From: JBFFSQ01 sp041572275
GTDB taxonomy: Bacteria > Pseudomonadota > Gammaproteobacteria > SZUA-229
Assembly: GCA_041572275.1 (NCBI GenBank)
Contig: JBFFSQ010000209.1
Coordinates: forward strand, 1-5,157
Length of the DNA stretch: 5,157 nt
Direction: 5' to 3'
Shown here: in pieces, positions 1 through 3,979 of the stretch
How positions within the stretch are numbered: the stretch's first letter is position 1
How the letters are laid out: the number at the start of each line of letters is the position of its first letter
Made by a program: the position numbers and the translations under genes
The notes under the pieces: generated by a model
What the model saw: the letters and a program-made list of their open reading frames with translations, nothing else
What the model was told of the DNA's origin: nothing
Database searches by the model: none

Positions 1-255
1 AAGGCCATACGTGATGCAGGTGCAGCCAGATTCCGGCCTATTATTCTCACATCGATTACCACGTTTGCGGGTTTAACACCGTTAATGCTGGAGCGCAGTG
101 TGCAGGCGCAGTTTCTGATTCCCATGGCGGTGTCGCTGGCCTTTGGCGTGATGTTTGCCACGGTGGTGAGCCTGTTGTTGGTGCCCGCTAGTTATTACAT
201 ACTTGATGATGTTAAGAATCGCTTCAGGTCGCCCCATCGAGTGTTATCGATCTGA
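1..255 (+). CDS. RND-family efflux permease, C-terminal fragment (5' end outside window)
   Basis: The last 84 codons of a resistance-nodulation-division inner-membrane permease (AcrB/HAE1-like), open from base 1 and ending at TGA 253-255. These pumps export drugs and other hydrophobic compounds using proton motive force, together with a periplasmic adaptor and an outer-membrane channel. The visible part begins with the family signature KAIRDAGAARFRPIILTSI and continues with TTFAGLTPLMLE. A final hydrophobic helix follows (roughly FLIPMAVSLAFGVMFATVV and SLLLVPASYYIL), then a short charged cytoplasmic tail (DDVKNRFRSPH). This matches the end of the second membrane domain, around the last two transmembrane helices. 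The rest of the protein, normally over 1000 residues, lies upstream, so substrate class cannot be judged. It is probably the last gene of its operon because a hairpin and T-run follow. Confidence 0.93.
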   Translation, partial: KAIRDAGAARFRPIILTSITTFAGLTPLMLERSVQAQFLIPMAVSLAFGVMFATVVSLLLVPASYYILDDVKNRFRSPHRVLSI

Positions 256-291
256 GGCTGTTCAGGGATATCGGCTCTTTTTCTAGAAATG

Positions 292-337
292 CATCACGAT
301 TGTTTGCATAAATTTTGATCTAGGTGGTGTTTTTTTT
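292..337 (+). terminator. Candidate intrinsic terminator after the RND gene
   Basis: CATCAC (292-297) can pair with GTGGTG (324-329) through one G-T wobble, and an uninterrupted run of eight T follows directly (330-337). A further GAT/ATC pairing can extend the stem inwards with a bulge. The loop is long (about 26 bases) and the stem is weak, so this is plausible rather than strong. Its position 36 bp after the RND stop and ahead of an independent gene supports the call. Confidence 0.4.
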
Positions 338-421
338 ATAAATAGGTAAAAACGGTTGCATCTGTGCCTATACTGTTGAATACAAAATAACCAGAAACAT
401 CTTTTTCAGGGAAATTGTAGA

Positions 422-787
422 ATGAATAATAATTTGGATAAGGCGTTTGAAGAACGTCGTGCAGACCCGCGGTTTGATTTTGAAGCTCAGCTAACAATAA
501 AAATTGTGTTTTCTTCCGAAAATCCCGGTTTGTTGGGGAAAACCCTGGATGCCGCAAGCGTGGATGCCTCAGCTTCGGGCATGAAAATCTTGTTTAATCG
601 CCCTATTCTGATTGATAGCGTGCTGGATGTTTGGGTGACCAAAGAAGACAGGAAGTATTTTCTGACCGGAAATATTCGCTGGTGCAAAGAAGACGACAAA
701 CCAGGACAATATCAGGCTGGTCTGGTGTTTCGTGAGCGCACCGATACCATCACTGATCTTAAGCTCTGGCGCAAAACATTTGAATAA
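422..787 (+). CDS. PilZ-domain protein (single domain, likely c-di-GMP binding)
   Basis: A 121-residue cytoplasmic protein consisting of little more than one PilZ domain. Both canonical cyclic-di-GMP motifs are present: an arginine motif RxxxR as R13-A-D-P-R17 within ERRADPRFDF, and D-x-S-x-x-G as D48-A-S-A-S-G53. A late GLVF strand (GLVFRERTD), typical of the end of the beta barrel, follows. PilZ proteins of this size usually act as c-di-GMP receptors that bind a partner controlling motility, attachment or exopolysaccharide. The partner cannot be inferred here. The start ATG is preceded by AGGGA (408-412) at good spacing. A possible -10 (TATACT, 369-374) lies upstream but I see no convincing -35. 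The gene seems separately transcribed from the RND operon. There are no signal peptide or membrane segments. No key ligand residue is missing, so c-di-GMP binding is the expected state, though this is inference from family knowledge. Confidence 0.9.
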   Translation: MNNNLDKAFEERRADPRFDFEAQLTIKIVFSSENPGLLGKTLDAASVDASASGMKILFNRPILIDSVLDVWVTKEDRKYFLTGNIRWCKEDDKPGQYQAGLVFRERTDTITDLKLWRKTFE

Positions 788-799
788 GCAGATGCATTG

Positions 800-913
800 A
801 TGACGGCGATAAAGCTCCGGCGGAGACAGGTGTGCGGTCTGTGTCAGAGTGGTCGTCAACTGTTGCTAGTAGGGCTGGTAGTTGCCGCTGTGTATTTCAT
901 AGTCTGGGCTTGA
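800..913 (+). CDS. Possible 37-residue single-pass membrane micro-protein
   Basis: A short open frame beginning at ATG 800, 12 bp after the PilZ stop, and ending at TGA 911-913. The product has a strongly basic N-terminus (K5, R7, R8, R9), a C12-x-x-C15 pair and R19. An uninterrupted hydrophobic stretch then runs from L21 to the C-terminus (LLLVGLVVAAVYFIVWA), long enough for one transmembrane helix. The positive-inside rule suggests the N-terminus faces the cytoplasm. There is no strong Shine-Dalgarno sequence (only AGCAGATG upstream), so translation would depend on coupling to the PilZ gene. A chance ORF of this length is easy to find. The support is the segregation of charge and hydrophobicity, plus the close spacing. 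Confidence 0.35.
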   Translation: MTAIKLRRRQVCGLCQSGRQLLLVGLVVAAVYFIVWA

Positions 914-918
914 AGATC

Positions 919-995
919 GCTCGTATCAGTATTATCTAGCGCGAACGAGCCACAGTTACACGGTTTCTGTCCAGTGTTCAGCTCAGAAACGAGCT
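919..995 (+). repeat. Cluster of overlapping inverted repeats in the leader upstream of the FNR-like gene
   Basis: Three perfect inverted repeats sit within 77 bases. GCTCGT (919-924) pairs with ACGAGC (945-950). GTTTCTG (963-969) pairs with CAGAAAC (984-990). AGCTC (980-984) pairs with GAGCT (991-995). ACGAGC occurs again at 989-994, so the first arm has two alternative partners, and the second choice competes with the other two stems. No T-run follows, so this is not an obvious intrinsic terminator. It could be RNA structure in a read-through transcript or a DNA-level binding site. Confidence 0.4.
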
Positions 996-1014
996 ATCAT
1001 AAGATTGAAAGAAT

Positions 1015-1028
1015 TTGTCATTTATCAA
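1015..1028 (+). promoter_or_regulatory. Candidate FNR box upstream of the FNR-like gene
   Basis: TTGTCATTTATCAA matches the FNR consensus TTGAT-N4-ATCAA at 8 of 10 positions. The downstream half-site is perfect, and the upstream half-site is TTGTC. The centre lies between 1021 and 1022, exactly 41.5 bases before the start point expected from the TATAAC element at 1051-1056. This is the class II activator position. Confidence 0.5.
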
Positions 1029-1050
1029 ATAAAGCAAACTCAACTGTGGG

Positions 1051-1063
1051 TATAACTAAGTAA
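1051..1063 (+). promoter_or_regulatory. Candidate -10 element and start point of the FNR-like gene promoter
   Basis: TATAAC (1051-1056) matches the sigma-70 -10 consensus at five of six bases, giving an expected start near 1063 and a leader of about 22 bases before ATG 1085. The sequence at the -35 position (AATAAA, 1028-1033) is a very poor match. That fits a promoter needing an activator bound at -41.5, as the neighbouring FNR box would provide. Confidence 0.45.
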
Positions 1064-1072
1064 CGATTATTC

Positions 1073-1076
1073 AGGT
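1073..1076 (+). promoter_or_regulatory. Ribosome binding site deciding the start of the FNR-like gene
   Basis: AGGT lies 8 bases before ATG 1085. The in-frame TTG two codons earlier (1079) would be only 2 bases from it, which is too close. The ATG at 1085 is therefore preferred. Confidence 0.5.
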
Positions 1077-1084
1077 AATTGCCC

Positions 1085-1858
1085 ATGGATCAGCTCAGCC
1101 AAATTCAAAAACAAAGTCGAAAAAAATCAGCGCGTAAAGAAGTTGAATGTGTGAATTGCGGTTTGCATGGCCTGTGTCAGGTAGCTGGCCTGGAAGGTCA
1201 CAACCTCGAATTACTCGATACAGTGGTACATCGGCGTAAGCAGATCGCGAATGGTGGCGAATTAATTGCGGCGGGTGAGTCGTTTCAGGATATTTATTCA
1301 GTGAAGTCAGGCATGCTGAAGGCAGTTACCTATTTTGACGACGGTCGTGAGCAGATTGTCGACTTTTTTCTGCCGGGTGAACTCATTGGCCTGGATGCTA
1401 TCGATGAAGGCTCCTATATGTATACGGTGATTGCACTGGAAGACAGCAGTGTGTGTGAAATGAATTATCAGGCCGTCGCAGCACTGGATAACCGTTTTGC
1501 CGATTTTGATGAAATGCTGATTAAAACGCTGACGACCAAAGTCAGGCAGAGCCAGTATCAATCGTTGCTGATTGGTGCTCAATCAGCGGACCAGAAGCTG
1601 GCTGTGTTCTTAGTCAGTGTTGTTAGCCGCCTACAGATTCACGGCATGCCTGCTGATAGTTTCAGGCTGTCCATGCGACGAATGGATATCGCCAATTACC
1701 TTGGTCTGGCACTGGAAACTGTGGGACGGGTGTTTAAGCGCTTTGAGCAACAGGGGCTGGTCGAGACACAGGGTCGGGCGGTTCAGGTTAATGACTTAGC
1801 AACAATTAAAAAAATAGCAGGTCTGAGCGGTTCAGGATCGTCTACAAAATTCATCTGA
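1085..1858 (+). CDS. fnr: FNR-like oxygen-sensing transcriptional regulator (CRP/FNR family)
   Basis: A 257-residue CRP/FNR-family activator, close to the 250 residues of E. coli FNR. The N-terminal cysteines C22-x2-C25-x5-C31 and the internal C124 (in SSVCEM) reproduce the four ligands of the oxygen-labile [4Fe-4S] cluster. The protein should therefore dimerise and bind DNA when oxygen is absent. A cyclic-nucleotide-like beta-barrel spans roughly residues 40-130 (DGREQIVDFFLPGELIGLDAI). The dimerisation helix lies around 138-163, and the C-terminal helix-turn-helix around 193-235 contains RRMDIANYLGLALETVGR. The recognition helix reads E211-T-V-G214-R215. The serine that E. coli FNR uses at this position is glycine, as in CRP. 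The tail after residue 246 is Gly/Ser-rich. An FNR box and activator-type promoter lie just upstream, suggesting self-regulation. Family membership is certain. The orthologous name (fnr, anr, etrA) is a choice. Confidence 0.92.
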   Translation: MDQLSQIQKQSRKKSARKEVECVNCGLHGLCQVAGLEGHNLELLDTVVHRRKQIANGGELIAAGESFQDIYSVKSGMLKAVTYFDDGREQIVDFFLPGELIGLDAIDEGSYMYTVIALEDSSVCEMNYQAVAALDNRFADFDEMLIKTLTTKVRQSQYQSLLIGAQSADQKLAVFLVSVVSRLQIHGMPADSFRLSMRRMDIANYLGLALETVGRVFKRFEQQGLVETQGRAVQVNDLATIKKIAGLSGSGSSTKFI

Positions 1859-1876
1859 TCTTATCGCCGCCAAGTC

Positions 1877-1896
1877 CAGCAGGGTCTGGCCTGCTG
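1877..1896 (+). terminator. Perfect 7-bp hairpin after the FNR-like gene (weak terminator candidate)
   Basis: CAGCAGG (1877-1883) and CCTGCTG (1890-1896) form a perfect stem with a six-base loop, 18 bp after the stop codon. No T-run follows (the next bases are ATATGAAG). It may protect the 3' end or act with Rho rather than serve as a classical intrinsic terminator. Confidence 0.3.
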
Positions 1897-2073
1897 ATAT
1901 GAAGTGTAAACAGTCGATTTTGATAACAGCATATTTGAACCGCGGCTTTTTGATTCTTATGAGCCAGGTAATTCCCTCCTTTTTTGAATAGTAATTTTAG
2001 TTTGTTACTCTAATGCCCTGTGTTGTACCGATGATTACCGGCGTGTGTGTCGTTTAATGGATATGATAAATAT

Positions 2074-2102
2074 TTGATATGGGCATTAACATGCGGTAAA
2101 TA
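2074..2102 (+). promoter_or_regulatory. Candidate sigma-70-like promoter of the phosphoribulokinase-family gene
   Basis: TTGATA (2074-2079, five of six bases to the -35 consensus) is separated by exactly 17 bases from TAAATA (2097-2102, a weaker -10 with three of six). The expected start is near 2109, leaving a 23-base leader that contains GGGA (2121-2124), 7 bases before ATG 2132. The weak -10 keeps confidence low. Confidence 0.35.
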
Positions 2103-2131
2103 TAAAGGATGCAGGTAAGCGGGATAACTAT

Positions 2132-3061
2132 ATGAACAAGAAACATCCTATCATTGCTGTAACCGGCGCATCAGGAGCGGGCACAACTTCAGTACAGCAG
2201 GCATTTAAGGAGATATTTCATCGCCAGGGTTTGAACGCGGCCTTTGTACAGGGCGACGGTTTTTTTAAATTTGATAATTTTGAAATGTGTCAACAGATGA
2301 ATGAAGCCGAACGACTTGGCAAATCATTGAGTTGTTATGGTCCGGACTTGAATCTGTTTGATAAGCTGGAGCAGTTATTCAAAAGCTATTCTGAGACAGG
2401 TACGGGCAAAGCACGTCAACTGGTGACCGAGGAAAATGCCGAGAACTTTGAATGTCCCGTCGGGACATTCACCGACTGGCATAATCTACCAGAAGATACC
2501 GATTTGCTGTTCTATGAAGGTCTCCATGGTGGCGTGGTAGCGGATAGCTGGACCCGACGAAAAAAAGCGAAGAGCCATCTGCCGATTAGGGAAGAGCGTC
2601 GCAACCGCTCCGGGCAAACCGGTGTCAATGTCGCACAATATGTGGAATTATTAATTGGGGTTGTACCTGCAATTAACCTGGAATGGATTCAGAAAATTCA
2701 CCGTGATATGTCGTGCAGAAATCGGGGCCGGGAGGAAGTGACAGAAAACATCCTGCAGTGCTTACAGGATTATATTCATTTTATTGTGCCTCAGTTTTCT
2801 CTCACCGATATTAATTTCCAGCGTATGCCTGTGGTGGATACCTCCAACCCTTTTATTGCCAGGGATGTACCAACCGAGTCAGAGAGTGTGGTGGTGGTGC
2901 GCTTCAGGGATCCAGAGAAATATGATTTTCTACACCTGATGAAGCGTATACATGGATCTTTCATGTCACGCCGAAATACCATGGTGATACCGGGAGGGGA
3001 GATGAAGCACGCACTGGATGTGATCTGTGCGCCTATGATTGAGTCCTGCTGTAGGCGCTAG
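2132..3061 (+). CDS. prk: Phosphoribulokinase-family protein, class I (PrkB/CbbP-like), atypical
   Basis: A 309-residue cytosolic kinase of the bacterial class I phosphoribulokinase family, whose members phosphorylate ribulose 5-phosphate with ATP and are usually about 290 residues. Seen: the P-loop G12-ASGAGTT-19, the catalytic-base position D42 in QGDGFF, the Mg-ligand Glu E129 in LFYEGLHGG, K188/R191/D192 in LEWIQKIHRD, R196, and the near-invariant run from PQFSLTDINFQR to VVDTSNPFIAR. Odd: the substrate-site His45 and Arg49 of Rhodobacter sphaeroides PRK align with F45 and N49. The conserved His of the YLH motif is T99. The paired Arg of the allosteric region is Q209-C210. About 25 extra residues (S139-T163, rich in Arg/Lys) interrupt the usual VVxD-VNVAQ junction. 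No Calvin-cycle genes are nearby. In E. coli the homologous orphan prkB lies close to crp, and here the gene follows an FNR relative. True activity on ribulose 5-phosphate is doubtful. Family assignment is firm. Confidence 0.9.
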   Translation: MNKKHPIIAVTGASGAGTTSVQQAFKEIFHRQGLNAAFVQGDGFFKFDNFEMCQQMNEAERLGKSLSCYGPDLNLFDKLEQLFKSYSETGTGKARQLVTEENAENFECPVGTFTDWHNLPEDTDLLFYEGLHGGVVADSWTRRKKAKSHLPIREERRNRSGQTGVNVAQYVELLIGVVPAINLEWIQKIHRDMSCRNRGREEVTENILQCLQDYIHFIVPQFSLTDINFQRMPVVDTSNPFIARDVPTESESVVVVRFRDPEKYDFLHLMKRIHGSFMSRRNTMVIPGGEMKHALDVICAPMIESCCRR

Positions 3062-3063
3062 GC

Positions 3064-3324
3064 TTATTTGCCGATTCGTGCCTCGTCATATTGACCTTTT
3101 TTGCCTGTGAGTGACACGTCGTCTGAATCTGTATCGGATTGACCGCTGACAGACTGGCTGTAGCTGCGTGAGGTTTTGGGCAAATTGCTCGGCTGCTTTT
3201 CATAGCTTTGAATTTTCGATACTGGTGATTCTTCCATGATCGACCAGATCGCAATGCCGGCTATCAGTATAAGAATAAGCAGTTTAATCAGTATTGAAAT
3301 TTGATTTTTTGTCGAGCGTTTCAT
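3064..3324 (-). CDS. Small single-pass membrane protein of unknown function
   Basis: An 86-residue protein I do not recognise. A short basic N-terminus (K2, R3, K6) precedes a strongly hydrophobic helix at about residues 9-29 (ILIKLLILILIAGIAIWSI). The rest is polar, Ser/Thr-rich and probably disordered (residues 31-86), with an acidic patch DTDSDD (64-69) and a charged end. Topology by the positive-inside rule is an N-terminal anchor with about 55 residues in the periplasm. There is no lipobox. Its ATG overlaps the TGA of the upstream basic protein (ATGA, 3324-3321) and no Shine-Dalgarno sequence is visible, so translation is probably coupled. The overlap is the best evidence that both genes are real. 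Its stop codon lies 2 bp from the stop of the oppositely oriented kinase gene. Confidence 0.7.
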   Translation of the reverse strand: MKRSTKNQISILIKLLILILIAGIAIWSIMEESPVSKIQSYEKQPSNLPKTSRSYSQSVSGQSDTDSDDVSLTGKKGQYDEARIGK

Positions 3325-3572
3325 GCGGTTGTATTAATGTTCTGACCTATGCTTGATTTACCAGTGCTTCGGCTACGGCGGTCTTTTAGCTGTCGTCGTT
3401 CCTGGTTTACCCGGACTGAGCGTCTGCGTCTGTCCAGAAATTTGCGTCTTTCTGTGCGTTTCTGTTTGCCATCTTTCAGCGTGTTGAGGGTTTCCATCAG
3501 CCGGCGTGTTCCACGCTTCCTTAGCGTTCTCAGGAAGCCTGGTGGCCTGTTCACTGGTGGAATATTCACCAT
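3321..3572 (-). CDS. Small, highly basic protein with duplicated ERRxxxDRRxRS motif
   Basis: An 83-residue protein of unknown function with 19 Arg and 7 Lys. After a proline-rich start (IPPVNRPPGF) it contains a motif repeated at a 17-residue spacing: E41-RRKFLDRRRR-S52 and E58-RRQLKDRRSR-S69, both fitting ERRxxxDRRxRS. A polar tail follows. There are no membrane segments or Cys pairs. Such charge suggests binding to nucleic acid or another polyanion, but this is inference. I chose ATG 3572, with GGA 9 bases upstream. The frame stays open to a TTG at 3614 (97 residues) that has no ribosome site. A -10-like TATAAC on the minus strand (3600-3595) would place the transcript start downstream of that TTG. 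The gene ends in an ATGA overlap with the membrane-protein gene, implying one operon. Confidence 0.65.
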   Translation of the reverse strand: MVNIPPVNRPPGFLRTLRKRGTRRLMETLNTLKDGKQKRTERRKFLDRRRRSVRVNQERRQLKDRRSRSTGKSSIGQNINTTA

Positions 3573-3643
3573 AATCACTATTCCATACAGGGTCGTTATA
3601 TTAACTATCGACAAGGTATGAAATTACTTTAATTCAAACCGCG

Positions 3644-3667
3644 CCCGAAGGCCATCCCTGGCCTGGG
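3644..3667 (-). terminator. Hairpin after the 63-residue gene, weak terminator candidate
   Basis: On the plus strand AGGCCA (3649-3654) and TGGCCT (3659-3664) form a perfect stem with a four-base loop. It can be extended by CCC (3644-3646) with GGG (3665-3667) across a two-base bulge. Read on the minus strand it lies just after the 63-residue gene. It is followed by CGCGGTTTGAATT, so the T-tract is poor. Confidence 0.35.
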
Positions 3668-3673
3668 TCGAGA

Positions 3674-3865
3674 TTATTGCAATCGTATACTTTTGCGACG
3701 ATCTGCAACGACTTCTAGCATATGGTTCAGAAAGCGATGTTTGCCGCCACTGTTAAATTTAACAATGGCAAAACCGTGCGGGCTGACCTGATCAACGGTC
3801 ACATGTTGGCCGGTACTTTTTACACGAACGCGTTCGCCAATTTGCAGAGTAGTCTCATTTATCAT
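3674..3865 (-). CDS. Small predicted beta-barrel (SH3-like) protein of unknown function
   Basis: A 63-residue protein. Alternating short hydrophobic strands and turns (LQIGERVRVKSTGQHVTV, then GFAIVKFNSGGKHRF, then HMLEVV) resemble an SH3-like or KOW-like barrel. The opening GERVRVKSTG and the later NSGGK resemble small YodC/DUF2158-type proteins (GDxVxLKSGG then WFxGGK). I base this on pattern resemblance only. The C-terminus is basic (ADRRKSIRLQ). The ATG at 3865 is chosen because GGAG lies 6 bases upstream. The open frame extends to a TTG at 3925, which has no such site. It sits 114 bp after slt and about 100 bp before the basic-protein gene on the same strand, so co-transcription is possible but unproven. 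Confidence 0.7.
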   Translation of the reverse strand: MINETTLQIGERVRVKSTGQHVTVDQVSPHGFAIVKFNSGGKHRFLNHMLEVVADRRKSIRLQ

Positions 3866-3871
3866 TTTGAT

Positions 3872-3875
3872 CTCC
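3872..3875 (-). promoter_or_regulatory. Ribosome binding site fixing the start of the 63-residue gene
   Basis: GGAG on the minus strand (CTCC on plus) lies 6 bases before ATG 3865, an optimal position, and so decides against the upstream TTG at 3925. Confidence 0.7.
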
Positions 3876-3979
3876 AGAGTAATCAGTTGTGCAATTACAG
3901 GGATATTATTTAAATTACACGACAAACTTAGACTAGATTCTCACCTAATGCAAGTATCTTTATGTTTTTATTGATTAAA

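Larger units (their letters stand above)
1859..2131 (+). other. Intergenic region between the FNR-like and kinase genes
   Basis: These 273 bases hold no gene I can support. They contain a hairpin just after the FNR-like stop (1877-1896), a T-run without a stem (1979-1985), a small repeat AGTAA/TTACT (1990-1994 with 2005-2009), and an AT-rich stretch (2060-2106) with the likely kinase promoter. A partial FNR-like site, TTGATTCTTATGAG (1949-1962, 8 of 10), lies too far from that promoter to be persuasive. A 30-codon ORF at 1899-1991 has no ribosome binding site. Confidence 0.6.

Noticed and set aside
336..557. 73-codon minus-strand ORF across the PilZ start
   Set aside because: Overlaps the PilZ gene antisense, with no ribosome site or recognisable features.
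1079..1084. TTG start two codons upstream for the FNR-like gene
   Set aside because: It would be only 2 bases from the AGGT ribosome site. ATG 1085 has suitable spacing.
1949..1962. TTGATTCTTATGAG as an FNR site for the kinase gene
   Set aside because: The second half-site is poor, and it lies about 150 bases from the likely start, outside usual activating positions.
1899..1991. 30-codon ORF after the FNR-like gene
   Set aside because: No ribosome site, no clear signal or membrane pattern, and length within chance expectation.
3573..3614. TTG start giving a 97-residue basic protein
   Set aside because: No ribosome site precedes it, and a likely -10 element (3600-3595 on the minus strand) overlaps this extension.
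3349..3621. 90-codon plus-strand ORF, Arg/Ser/Leu-rich
   Set aside because: It is the antisense shadow of the Arg-rich minus-strand gene. Arg codons read backwards give Ser/Arg/Leu. The minus strand has the ATGA operon overlap and a motif repeat.
3866..3925. TTG start giving an 83-residue version of the SH3-like protein
   Set aside because: No ribosome site there. GGAG is perfectly placed for ATG 3865.
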